From assembly GCA_002633025.1 (NCBI GenBank), contig NMRB01001291.1, positions 11,469-75,468 on the forward strand: DNA of 64,000 bases, written 5' to 3'. This DNA comes from Notospermus geniculatus. Taxonomy: Eukaryota > Nemertea > Pilidiophora > Heteronemertea > Lineidae. How positions within the stretch are numbered: position 1 is the stretch's first letter; each line of letters starts with the position of its first letter. The translations under genes were made by a program, and so were the position numbers. The notes beneath the pieces are model-generated. The model had not been told where the DNA came from. It saw nothing but the letters and a program-made list of their open reading frames with translations, and did not search any database. This document shows, in pieces, positions 30,394 through 41,932 of this stretch.

Positions 30394-33300
30394 TAGAAAA
30401 TACCGAGCCCCGAGCCCAAAAGGGGTCTCTCTCCAAGTTGGCTCTCAATGGGCAACTCAACTGCGAGCAATTGTTTGTGTCATTGGTCCCAGCGTAAGCC
30501 GTGAGGAACAAATAATGGTGAATTGCCCATTGTGAGCCAACTTCTGCGAGAAAACTCTCACGTGGAGAGGCGCCTTTAAAGACGCTTCTCCTGGTGCGAG
30601 TTTTCTGGCGAAGTCGCCTCTCTATGGGTAACGCAACAGCAACCATTGAAAACTATGGGCAGTCGTTTGTGTCATCGGTCAAGGCGTACACCGCTAATGG
30701 TGAATTGCCCATTGAGAGCCAACTCACACGAGAACACTCTTACGTGAAGGAACGCCTTCGCACTTTTGCAGACGACGGCCAACTCAACATGTATGTACTA
30801 GCAAACACATCACAAGAACAAGGCATGAATCATTCATTACAACCTTAACGTATCCTAAAAAAACCTTTAACAAAAGGTTTCTGATCGCCTTACGTGAAAC
30901 ACACCTTGAAAGATAAATTGATGAGTAGGTGAGTATAATATGACATGAATTAACACTTGAAACCAGACATTGTGCCTTTTTTGTTGCTTATGAATAGAAT
31001 AATACAATTTGTCTAAGAATATTATGTAAAAACAAATGTGAAGGAGAGACCATGAAAAACATCTAAATTTAGACCATGAGTTCATCAAGAGTGTTACAGC
31101 GTTGTGCATAACGTGCAAGCGGCTCCAAGTTCGAATCTCAGTCGATCGACCGCATCTGTTCTATTTATTGCCCCCTAGTTTTACCGTTACCAGACTCTAA
31201 ACTGGCTTGAAGGAGTCGTTTGTTGGCCTGAATTGTCCCTCTGGACACCTGGCAACAGCACAGAATAGGTGTGTTACTGTCCTGGTCGACTGCATGGTTG
31301 TTGCGTCGTTACAGCATAAAAATGATATCCGTGTCCGCTCCCGCCGCTACAAGGCCATCCATCCACATTCATTTGTACAAACCCCTTAATGTACACGAGC
31401 CATGCTATCTTGGTTAATTCCCTTATTAACCCCGACAGGAGCATCCCTTAACAGGACCTGAAGGTTATTAGCCAGCCACAAGGACCTAATCACTCGACAC
31501 AATATCGTCATCTGTGTTGTAGAAATGGAAAGGGCAACGCACACACGATGTGGCCGCAAATACCCAGATTTAAATAGTCTGATTACGGCCTCTGATTGGA
31601 TGATGAGGTCACGGGAGATTCTGAAAGGGAAATACATCAGACAGATCTAATGTCCGTGCGACTAATTANAGCTCTTTTTGTATTGCCTGATGTAACGCCG
31701 CAGTTGATTGGCTAGCTATTTTGGGGATGTGAGGTAAGTAAGCTTTTTCTTAGCATTGAGGAGAATCTTCTGTGGCTTCATAACCTGGCAGCTTTCTGCC
31801 AAGTATGGCCGCCCAATACCGGTCCCTTATTCCGTCAGCTATGTTGGGACCGGGAACCAGTCTACACCAATCTCGCGATTCTGCGATCTCGAGCAAAGTC
31901 CTCTCAAATCTCGCATATACCGAGATCTCGACCAAAGGCCTCTCAATGCCGAGATCTCGAGCAGAGTCCTCTCCAAATATCGCATATGCCGAGATTTCGA
32001 GCTGAGTCCTCTCTCTCAGTTGCCCACCATCATCCACTCCTGCCAATCCATATTCAAGTATTTGTAATAGGATCTTAATTTCACGTAAAAAGAAGTCGTT
32101 ATACATATAATTGACGATATTATCATGATTATATGCCCATTCAAGGAAGCCGTCCAGCCGTGGCCTTGGTTCGCGTGACCGTGCCGTGAATGGCAGTCAG
32201 TCTACAAGAAAACGACCTCAGTGACCTGCTGGGGATTCTACAGTGACTGTCTTGGAATTCACTCCACTCCAACACCGTCAGAAGGAAGTCATTCGTGAGA
32301 ATGCAAAGCACCAGACGGCGCTTTGAGAGAGTTTCCCGTCGGATAGGACGGGGATTGGCCTCTGGATGCCTGTGACCTCCTGAAAGGATGTATTTGCTGC
32401 ATCAGGCTGACCGTCTCTTCTGGACAAAACGGTTGAAGCCGAAAAGGTCTACAGGATGTCAGATGACAGTTAGTTTCAGTCACCGCGTCAGTCACCGGCA
32501 GATTTCCCCTGATACACACGCCACAGTTGATACTCTGTACGGTGGACTCCGTGATTCAAGATCTCGGCGAGAAACGGGAACAAAAGAAGGTCGGAAACCT
32601 TAGAACGATTGACGGTTGGCAGTCTCTTAATCTCATTCTGACAGTTCAATCTCGAGGTGAAGGTCACGAATGTCTCTTTCTTGGTTTCTATGCCATCTCT
32701 ATCTACAGGGCTGGTGACCAGTCTCAAATTTCGAGATAGTCCACGTTCATTCATGTCATTCATGACCCCGGTGTAACGCCGTCCTAACAGCGGAGAAAAT
32801 CCAAGAAATGGAAGTGCTCAACACAAAGCCCAGCACGTTATAAAATAGTTTTACAGCTGCCCTATCATTCCAATTACTGTATCATCCAACAGACCCACCT
32901 CTAAGGCCGATTAGGATGTGAACGACACCTTTTTGTCATAAACCCGCCATCATCGCCCCCCCCCTCAGCCATGTCATACGACACGCTCTTAGAAAACCTT
33001 CCAGTGCATAAGACAAAATCCCCTCATTCATTTCCTGTTGCCGTTTTTGAGAACTTTGATTGAATATCGCAAAAGATAACGCACTGACGTCACCTTCGAT
33101 GTAAATTAGCAAGGGGAAATCTTGGATACACGGAGATCTGCGCATGCGCATCCTCCATTCATGGCGCATGACGTCATTTCCGTCGTCGTTTCTAGGCCCC
33201 CTTTCATTGGCGTCAATCGAGCCACCAGCGTGCATTACATGCACGTGCCGCAGTGCAGTGCATGTGTCGTGCAAGATATGTACAGCACATCGAATGCATA

Positions 33301-33543
33301 AAGGCCCGTTTCCACTACAGAGGATTTCGCAGCGGCTTGCGGCGAGCGGAGCGGTTTTCACAGGCTTTACAGTGAACTTTGGCTTGATGTCTCCGCTTGG
33401 AGCGTTAAAATGACAGAGACTCTGCTTGGAGCGTGTAAAACAACGATCTCCCCACGGAACGTGGGTGTGATCGCGTAAGCTAAAAACGACGAACGAAACC
33501 GTGTGAAACGGTTCTGTCAATAATGACAGCGTCATTGACAACC
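30394..33543. other. Intergenic copy A, right part
   Basis: No gene recognised. Contains AGATCTCGAGCA-type short repeats at 31880-32000, an N at 31669 that replaces sequence present in copy B, and a GGCCCGTTTCCACTACAG word at 33302 resembling a transposon end. The sequence ends at the single N of the junction. Confidence 0.4.
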
Positions 33544-33544
33544 N
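33544..33544. other. Single-N join between copies A and B
   Basis: Left of the N is the end of copy A (...GTCATTGACAACC). Right of it is the start of copy B inside receptor codons (AATATGGTGAC). The natural continuation of both is visible elsewhere: copy B continues at 43614, and copy A begins from the intact gene before 23327. This is an assembly join, not a biological breakpoint, in my reading. Confidence 0.8.
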
Positions 33545-33879
33545 AATATGGTGACTATACTTACTATTCCTGCTAGAACTGAGACCACAATCGTCACCCA
33601 CATTTCGTACGGCATACGTGTCGCCGAGTCCGTCCCGTTCGTTCCGTTATAACCACAAATAATGGAGTCGTTCAGAAGACATGGGAAATCCGTCGGTACT
33701 AAAAGACCAGTTCCGTTGAGGCCGAGTTCAGCCTCGGCTGTCGCCGGCTCGAATTGAAGCCTCTGGATCGCCTCCCGGTCACCGGGGTCAATACTCTCGA
33801 TCAACGTGTAGTTCACGCGATCATTACCAAACAACGTGATGTTGCCCAGTACCGTGAGATTTGGCTGCCTCGGCGCCAT
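33545..33879 (-). pseudogene. 5' fragment of the B-type muscarinic receptor (duplicate copy)
   Basis: Encodes residues 1-111 of the receptor, from the same ATG to the start of TM1, and is then cut by the N at 33544. Three base differences from the intact gene fall in this stretch and all are silent (Asn, Thr, Gly codons). The 5' flank is also duplicated. Silent-only divergence means the sequence has been under protein constraint, which fits a second allele of a functional gene better than a dead paralogue. It should not be counted as a second receptor. Confidence 0.85.
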
Positions 33880-34113
33880 TTTTACGTTGCTTAGCGACCG
33901 ATGTGTAGTTCTTTATTCTCCCGCTCGGGGCGCTTTAGTCGATGCATACGGAGTCTGGAAAGAGAAGAGGAGATGGCATTAAAGCAATTTTCAAATATTC
34001 TTGTCAACATTTACAAAGAACACCGTTTTTGTACCTGGAGAAAAGAAAACAGTGACTACAGCCTGCAACTTGTTCGGGAATGATACAACCCCAATCCACG
34101 TTGAACATGGACG

Positions 34114-34150
34114 TGACCTTGACCTGAATCCAGAAACGAGGTCAAGGTCA
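34114..34150. promoter_or_regulatory. Mirrored nuclear-receptor half-sites, copy B
   Basis: TGACCTTGACCT and AGGTCAAGGTCA with the same 13-base spacer as at 23899-23935, while the flanking sequence has changed by substitutions and indels. Confidence 0.4.
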
Positions 34151-36284
34151 ACGATCATCGAACATTTCCCTGGAACTTGACACCTCAGACGGTGTTCAGC
34201 TTGGTTCTTCGGAAACATTGTTTTTCGTACCGTATGAGTTACGAGGCGGGGATCTTTTTCTGACCTGGTAAGTGTTGACGCCATTTTCTGAGGAGCAGCT
34301 GCTGCGATCTCCGGCAGCGTCGCTAAGGGAGCGGAAAGAAACGGCAGTATTTATATTTCCAAGAGTATCTGAACCGCGGTATACTGGTATATATCGTGTC
34401 ATCAACGGTTAGAAGGGCCTGGAGTATCTTATGACCGGTGTAACAGTTTTCAGCGTTCCCCATCTGTGAGCGTTCCCTCTGTCTGACGGAATAAGCTGCG
34501 ATTGACATTAGCGGACACACAGAGACCGCATGATTATATCTACCAGCGTTTCCCAAGCAATAAGGGGACACACTGACACACAGAAACACTGGCAGATATA
34601 ACACCGGGTGCCACTTACTGGTTTGTCATTAGATTATAGGTGGTGCTACCGTACCTCGTAACACAAGAACCAAAATGATATTGTCATGCCCGTCGTAGGG
34701 TCAACTTCATCATATGATTTTCTGGAAATTCAGATTTAGGGGCTTAAATTGTATAGACCAACATGTTTGCCTTTATCAGGATATTCAGAATATGATGAAA
34801 GGTTTGACCGTGTGTGGCGAGGATGGTCCACGGACTGTTGATGCCTTTACGAGACACCCAACGAATTAGCAGCAAGTCCTCGCCCTGTCAGCGGTGTCGA
34901 CAAGTTTCAAACCGAACCTACACTAACGGTTGAGTTGGAAAGTGTCATATTATCAACAACACCAACAACATTAAAAATTCCCCTCTTCAATTTGCAAGGC
35001 GTTTGGCGTACGTAAGCCGAGCCAAGGTTTTAGAATAGAATGGCTTACAGCGACAATAGAACAGCTTAAAAGGTCAAAGAAGGAGAAAGCGACGTGTTGG
35101 AGATAAAATCATTTTGTAAAGGTGCATCGTTAGCTGAAGTCTCCAGGGAAACTAAGAGATAGAGAAATCAGGAAATGATATTTGTGTCATCTTTAGGTGC
35201 GACTTCTGGGATTGGGCGGGGAATTTTTAANGGGGGTACGGGTGTTCAACCAGGTGTGACAGAAACCAGCGTCCTCGGAATGCAAGTCCGCCAAACAACA
35301 GCCCGCTATTGTAAGGTTATACATGTATTCGTATTGTCATGGTCTCTATAGCTATAATGTAATCCCTCGCTGAAGAATAAGACCGGACTTTGATTCCAGG
35401 GGGACTTTGATTCCTTTCACACCGGCATTAGCTGTGAGTTGGTCAGGCATATCTGATGGTTAGCGAGGCAAGACGGGGACGACAAGTCGTTGCCGCCCGT
35501 CTACACGTCCCGATCCCTACATCAGAAGACGGATCTCAAACTCATGGTCTAATCTGTATATTCAACCAAGCATACGACATGAGAAATATCATGGCCAAGA
35601 AAATTACAACTGAAAATGGAAAATACAAAGAAATAAAAATATGTGGGCCATTACTTGGATGGGTATGAAAGGTCGACCAACCAACGCCTACAGCCCTTAG
35701 AGAGACGAACCAATGCATCATGTGTTGTATCATATCACTGTATTGAGTCAGGAAAGATCAAAGTGTGACGGATTAGGGAGCTCACAGATATCCGCTCCTG
35801 CTTAACTTTAAGGTTAAACCTGTACTATGATACATGATATCGGGTATCCGAGCACGAGATATCCACTGTGGGTCAGACTACATATACTAAGACACGTAAA
35901 GTCATATTACTCGGATGTCACATGTACTGAGATATGACATACTGTAGATTCATATCTGATAGGTCAGTTCGTAATGTGAGGTACGAATGCCAACTGAAAT
36001 GGTCAGGCCTACAACTGACATAGTCAGGATTTACTCGAGTCGAATGGCAGTCCTACCTGTCTGACGCCTACAAGACATCGCAGTCCTGGCTCTGGGGCTA
36101 ATCGATTTGAACCTACGAGAAATCGGCCACAGAGGGGTAGAACTTGAGGCGACCTGAAATCATTGCGACGACAGTTGACGTAGAACATGCCCACTGCTCC
36201 CGTACACAGTTACGGCGACGCCTAGGTGAGCCGGAATGTATGTGAACGATCTTTCGTGCACTCAGACGTCACATTCTACTTTAG

Positions 36285-36430
36285 GGGCCGTATGCACCAA
36301 CGAAGATTATCTTGAACTCAGATTGAGCCACAACTTTTCCATTGTCACGTCATGCCCTGGCAAACCTGAACAATTGAAAAGCTGTGGCTCAACCTGAGTT
36401 CAAGATAATTTTCGTTGGTGCATACGGCCC
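36285..36430. mobile_element. 146-bp foldback MITE, GGGCCGTATG ends (copy 2), TAG target duplication
   Basis: Perfect ends GGGCCGTATGCACCAACGAA and their complement. Flanked by TAG at 36282-36284 and 36431-36433; copy A has a single TAG at 26088-26090. Arms are about 50 bases with few mismatches. The same family is at 14903-15047. The 3-bp duplication and GGGCC start suggest a PIF/Harbinger-like source, by inference. Confidence 0.9.
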
Positions 36431-37125
36431 TAGATGTTCAGCAAAACTTCGATCAGGAAGCAAATCAAGTTATCTGAGTCTGTACCAAACGATGTTTTAC
36501 CTGACACGCCTGTGATGATGTTGGTGACGCAACGCAAAATCCGCTGCGGAGTAGGCTATACTAACCCCCAAAACTCTCTTTCTGTTAACATTGTAAAAGT
36601 GAGTTCATAAAAATACACAAAGCACTGGTCAAACTGAACTAAACCGTCACGATCCCGACTTACATGTTTATTATCATTTCTCGTCCCCAACTTCCCCCAA
36701 TTCTGTACAACTCAACCCATCCTCTCGCCTCCACGTCGCTCGGCCTACCACACGAGTCGTGGTCCACCCTCATTCTAATTCTTCATTGACCGTTTTCCAC
36801 GTCACGTTCTACGTTCCAAATGAATCGCTTCTAGTAATTTCGATTTTGATATTCAAAGGTTTTACAATAAAATCATGTACCTGTCGCTGTGTCCGCTGGA
36901 TGAATCATATCAGTGGACTCCAGGTGTGTCAGTCCCGACTGATGAATATTGAGAAGGTCCAATTAGAGCGGGTTGGAATCTAGGCTGCTCTGATGAACCT
37001 GAGCGATAATAGACGGCGCTGCGAGCGGCAAGAGCAGATGACGTCACTCACTGACTTATTCCTCCGGTGATATTTCTCCTAAATCATAACTTTTTCGATA
37101 TTAGGCGGACGTATTTTCCAAATCA

Positions 37126-37334
37126 CATTGAAAACTTTTCTTCATCAAAATGACGAACTTATTCGTTTTCCGTCACCAAACTGAGTATAAATATTCGTCA
37201 AAATGACAAGTCCAGGCTCGTCATTTGGACGAACTCTTGACAAACATAAACAAGGGTTCATCAAATTTAATGACGAACGTGGACTTGAACGTGAACCTAA
37301 GTTCGTCATTTTGATGAAGAAATGTTTTTCAGTG
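37126..37334. mobile_element. 209-bp foldback MITE in copy B
   Basis: Absent from copy A, where 27193-27198 reads straight through. Left end CATTGAAAACTTTTC then TTCATCAAAATGACGAAC; the right end is the complement, finishing TTTTTCAGTG. The interior repeats GTTCGTCATTT and CGTCAAAATGACAAG, giving a tract of inverted TGACGAAC words. CACTG-type ends are seen in CACTA- and Chapaev-like groups. A clear target duplication is not visible (at most one A). Confidence 0.8.
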
Positions 37335-37681
37335 ATGGTGTCCATGAGATTAGTGAGTTGGAGATTTGGCTGAGGTTTGGGACGATAGGACGGTTGGGCC
37401 CTAGAGTTGGGCCTGATCAGTTTCGCGTCACCGTCTTAGGCGTAGTCTGTAACGGCGGCATACAGCAGTCTTTACTGTAAAACAGACGGATTAGTGAATA
37501 CAATAGAAACAAAAGGTAAAAAGAAGACGCTTAAGTCCCAATCCCATCTCGAATAAAGCAGGCATTAACTAATAGGTGGACAAAACACAGTCTCTGCTGC
37601 ACTGTAATTGATAAAGGTCAATATCCATGTTATGAGACAGCAGAAGAAATAGACGTGGGGGGATAAGACGGGGGGGGGGGG

Positions 37682-38013
37682 ATACCCGCCAGGGGATTTA
37701 TATGGCAGAGTTCGTCTTTAAGATGTCGTGGTGTACGTTTTTCTGCTGGGGGCTTTCATTGTTACAGTTCAGCTTTAAGCTGTCGTGGTGTACTATAAAT
37801 CGCTAGGGGCTTTGATTGATATAGGTCAGCTTTAAGTTGACATATTTGACACAATTCAGGTTTAAGATGTCGTGATTGCGTTCCACCGAAAGGACGTTTA
37901 TTTTAGGATCTTTGATGAACATTCTATTGCTAGGGGCCTCCACCGACACAGTTGAGCTTTAAGATGTCATGGTATTTTATTGCTAGGCGCTTTAATTGAT
38001 ACAGTTCAGCTTT
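37682..38013. repeat. Degenerate minisatellite, unit about 62 bp (copy B)
   Basis: Counterpart of 27588-27932. The sequence just before it lacks the ATAGCAACATCATCATGGCGG stretch found in copy A, so an indel of about 60 bases separates the copies at the poly-G tract. Confidence 0.7.
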
Positions 38014-39926
38014 AAGCGTTCAACACTCAACAACTGTCACTTCCAAACATGGTATGTGGAGGGTTAATAAAAATATAAGTAAAGAACACATTTGCAATCC
38101 AATATTCTCACGGATGCGAACAGGTAAATGCCATATCACCATAGAAACGTGCATGGCTTTGTCAACAGAATATTTCTTACCACAAAAGTGTGAGAAAGTG
38201 CGAAAGGTGATGGTTGATGGAGATGTTGATGGTTGACGATTGATGGTTGACGATTGACAGCACGAAGATGCTGAAGAAAATTTGAGTAATTATCATGGCT
38301 TAATTACATGTAACTGCCTGCATGACAGCGTTGTTCTTTAACCTAGTTCCCGTATCCACCGTTAGAGGCCGCTGGACGGATGTTCGTCCGTTTTTTTAAT
38401 CTCCTTGTCTGAAGGCGCTTTTTCGCGCGCTTGGCTTTCTATGGGCAACTCATTGGTAGATATTATGGGTAGTTGTTTGTGCCACCGGTCTCAGCAACAG
38501 TCTTAAAGGAAACCAACAATGAACTGCCCATTGAGAGCCGACTCACCCGACATTATTCTCACGTGGAGAGGCGCATTTTAGGCAGTTTTTTAATTACCTA
38601 GGCCTACAGACTTCAAAGACAGACAGCAGCTCACCTGTCACAATATTCCTTTAAGAAGAACCTCGGATTAATCCGTAGATACGCTCATTAAACATGTTCT
38701 GCTAATTCCTTTTTGTTAATCCTTTCAACTATAGATTCATTAAACGAGTTGAAAAATATTCCAAAATATCGAAGTCCCTGTTCCCTAACCAATCCAAGAA
38801 GTTCATAATCCAAATTGAAGTTCTATGTATCCAAAAACACGGGAGGAATTAGGATTTATTCACCGTATGAATACAAAATGTCGGAACTGCATCCGATTGA
38901 CAGCCTTTCTGAGCCCCTTCCAGAGCCATCCTTTCAACAACATTACATAGCGTGTATATATTGTACGCCTACATCACAAACTTATCTCAAAAACATAAGA
39001 ATATTGGCGAGACGCCCACTTTCTCTCTGATCTGCTACCACAAAAAGTTCCTCTGAACGACGGCATCATCGAAATATAAGACCGAGCGTCCTACTCGGTT
39101 GGATCCCTGGCAGTGTGACATTTCGTCATCGGTCATGAAAAATAAACATCTTTGTCGAGTTTAGCGAACGTTGTTTGATGCGCGTACTGTCGTTACTCTG
39201 TCTCCTACGCTTTCTGACTCATAACAAAGTCACGGCAAAATAGCAGACGATTTTACAACTGCGTCGTTTGTGAATATACGACAACATTTGGGGTGTTTTG
39301 GTCGAGGTACGCTGTGACGGAGGTACCTCAGCGTGGAGGTACATCAGTGTGGAGGTACCTCAGTGTGGAGGTGCTCGGGTTTGCAGATCCAACGCGAGGT
39401 GAAACCATTATCAACTCAGATCTTTTAAACAAACACATTCCGTCGTCTCCCGCTGTTGCAGTGTCAAATTTCGCACATTTCAACACCTCCCTTCACTGAG
39501 GCATGGCGTAAACTTCAATGTGAACTGAGCGGTAGTCCCAGAATAAGTGTCCCTAATACAATAGCTGAAGGGGGCGGAAGAGATATCCAGAACCTTTCTA
39601 ATAATGATTTCGTACTCAACTGCGGTGACTAGACCGACCAATGTGCACGCCAAAAAAAGTGAGGCGCATCTCTGGCAAGAATTTTTAAAGATTTTTCAAT
39701 TCTAACTCACTGCATGAATAAGATTTTCAATTTGTTCTTCTAAACACGCATATATCACCATGGCGTAAATAATTAAACATAATGCTTACTTTTCGCGTGC
39801 AAAACTCGCGTACACCCGAAAACTAATTAAATGATCCGTACAAAACAGACGGGAATTACAGACTGAAGCTAGACGACGAATGGAAATGCTGAGTTTGAAA
39901 TGAAGAAATTAGCCTAAATTTCTAAT

Positions 39927-39991
39927 NNNNNNNNNNNNNNNNNNNNNNNNNNNNNNNNNNNNNNNNNNNNNNNNNNNNNNNNNNNNNNNNN
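39927..39991. other. Assembly gap, 65 N
   Basis: Copy A has continuous sequence at the equivalent position (about 29860-29990), which could bridge it. The actual missing length in copy B may differ. Confidence 0.99.
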
Positions 39992-41655
39992 CCCGTGTGG
40001 CGCTGAAGTCACCCCTATCGACAATGAGGATCATAACTGTGATAGAGGGCAGCACACAGTAATCAGGTCCTATACAATGGATGCCTTTTGTGTGGGAAAT
40101 TGATCAGGACCTGAATGCTCCTTTTAATTCAATAGATTTAACCACTAGTGACACCTATTGAGGCAGTGAGTTAGGTTCCTCATTGTGCAGTAGAGGGCTC
40201 GACCCTTCGGTCCTATTGTAGAAAATACCGAGCACCGAGCCCAAAAGGGGTCTCTCTCCACGTGAGAGTTTTCTCGCGCAAGTTGGCTCTCTATGGGCAA
40301 CTCAACTGCGAGCAGTTGTTTGTGTCGTTGGTCTCAGCGTAAGCCGTGAATTGCCCATTGTGAGCCAACTTCTGCGAGAAAACTCTCACGTGGAGAGGCG
40401 CCTTTAAAGACGCTTCTCCTGGTGCGAGTTTTCTGGCGAAGTCGCCTCTCTATGGGTAACGCAACAGCAACCATTGAAAACTATGGGCAGTCGTTTGTGT
40501 CATCGGTCAAGGCGTACACCGCCAATGGTGAATTGCCCATTGAGAGCCAACTCACACGAGAAAGCTCTTACGTGAAGGAACGCCTTCGCACCTTGGCAGA
40601 CGACGACCAAATCGACAATGTATGTACGAGCAAACACATCACAAGAACAAGGCATGAATGATTCATTACAACCACCTTAACTTATCCTAAAAAAACCCTT
40701 TAACAAAAGGTTTCTGATCGCCTTACGTGAAACACACCTTGAAAGATAAATTGATGAGTAGGTGAGTATAATATAACATGAATTAACACTTGAAACCAGA
40801 CATTGTGCCTTTTTTGTTGCTGTTATGAATAGAATAATACAATTTGTCTAAGAATATTATGTAAAAACAAATGTGAAGGAAAGACCATGAAAGACATCTA
40901 AATTTAGAACAGACCATCAAGAGTGGTACAGCGTTGTGCATTATGTGCAAGAGGCTTCAAGTTCGAATCTCAGTCGATCGACCCCTATCAGACTTTAAAC
41001 TGGCTTGAAGGAGTCGTTTGTTGGCCTGAATTGTCCCTCTAGGCACCTGGCAACAGCAGAATAGATGTGTTACTGTCCTAGTCGACTGCATGGTTGTTGC
41101 GTCGTTATAGCATAAAAATGATATCCGTGTCCGCTCCCGCCGCTACAAGGCCATCCATCCACATTCATTTGTACAAACCCCTTAATGTACACGAGCCATG
41201 CTATCTTGGTTAATTCCCTTATTAACCCCGACAGGAGCATCCCTTAACAGGACCTGAAGGTTATTAGCCAGCCACAAGGACCTAATCACTCGACACAATA
41301 TCGTCATCTGTGTTGTAGAAATGGAAAGGGCAACGCACACACGATATGGCCGCAAATACCCAGATTTAAATAGTCTGATTACGGCCTCTGATTGGATGAT
41401 GAGGTCACGGGAGATTCTGAAAGGGAAATACATCAGACAGATCTAATGTCCGTGCGACTAATTACTGCAGAGATACCAATCTTATTGACGGCTTAACTCC
41501 GGCCTTCGATGCGCGGATCCGAGCGAGCAGACGACATTTCCACAGCAGACGACACCAAACCATAATTTTTACCAAAAGACATCGTCTGCACTGAATTTCT
41601 GCTCAGATCTCAAATCTCGCATATATGACGAGATCTCGAGCAGGGTTTTCACCAA

Positions 41656-41932
41656 TCTAGACTGGTTCCTGGTCCCAACATAGCTGACGCAATTAGGGAC
41701 CGGTATTGCGTGATGTAACGTCGCAGTTGATTGGCTAGCTCTTTTTGTATTGCCTGATGTAACGCCGCAGTTGATTGGCTAGCTATTTTGGGGATGTGAG
41801 GTAAGTAAGCTTTTTCTTAGCATTGAGGAGAATCTTCTGTGGCTTCATAACCTGGCAGCTTTCTGCCAAGTATGGCCGCCCAATACCGGTCCCTTATTCC
41901 GTCAGCTATGTTGGGACCGGGAACCAATCTAC
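41656..41932. repeat. Inverted repeat around GGTCCCAACATAGCTGACGC
   Basis: 41656-41707 and 41881-41932 are inverted copies (CAATACCGGTCCC...GTCAGCTATGTTGGGACC) with about ten percent mismatches. The left arm is exactly the part lost at the N in copy A (31669), so the inverted repeat may have caused the assembly failure there. AGATCTCGAGCA repeats lie next to both arms. Confidence 0.75.

Larger units (their letters stand above)
23327..33543. repeat. Duplicated 10-kb segment D2, copy A
   Basis: From 23327 (inside the receptor TM1 codons) to 33543, repeated in the same order at 33545-43613. On the left, copy A continues into the intact receptor. On the right it stops at a single N. Point differences are scattered throughout. 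Copy-specific insertions in A lie at 26254-26644 and 30303-30389; an N at 31669 marks a missing segment of about 270 bases that copy B retains (41465-41736). Confidence 0.95.

Noticed and set aside
31085-31145. tRNA gene around AAGTTCGAATCTC
   Set aside because: Only a B-box-like word; no A-box or stems. The copy B version at 40925-40985 has diverged without compensating changes.
33545-33879. A second, paralogous muscarinic receptor gene
   Set aside because: Cut at an N in TM1, with only silent differences and fully duplicated flanks; best read as the other allele of the gene at 21337-23661.
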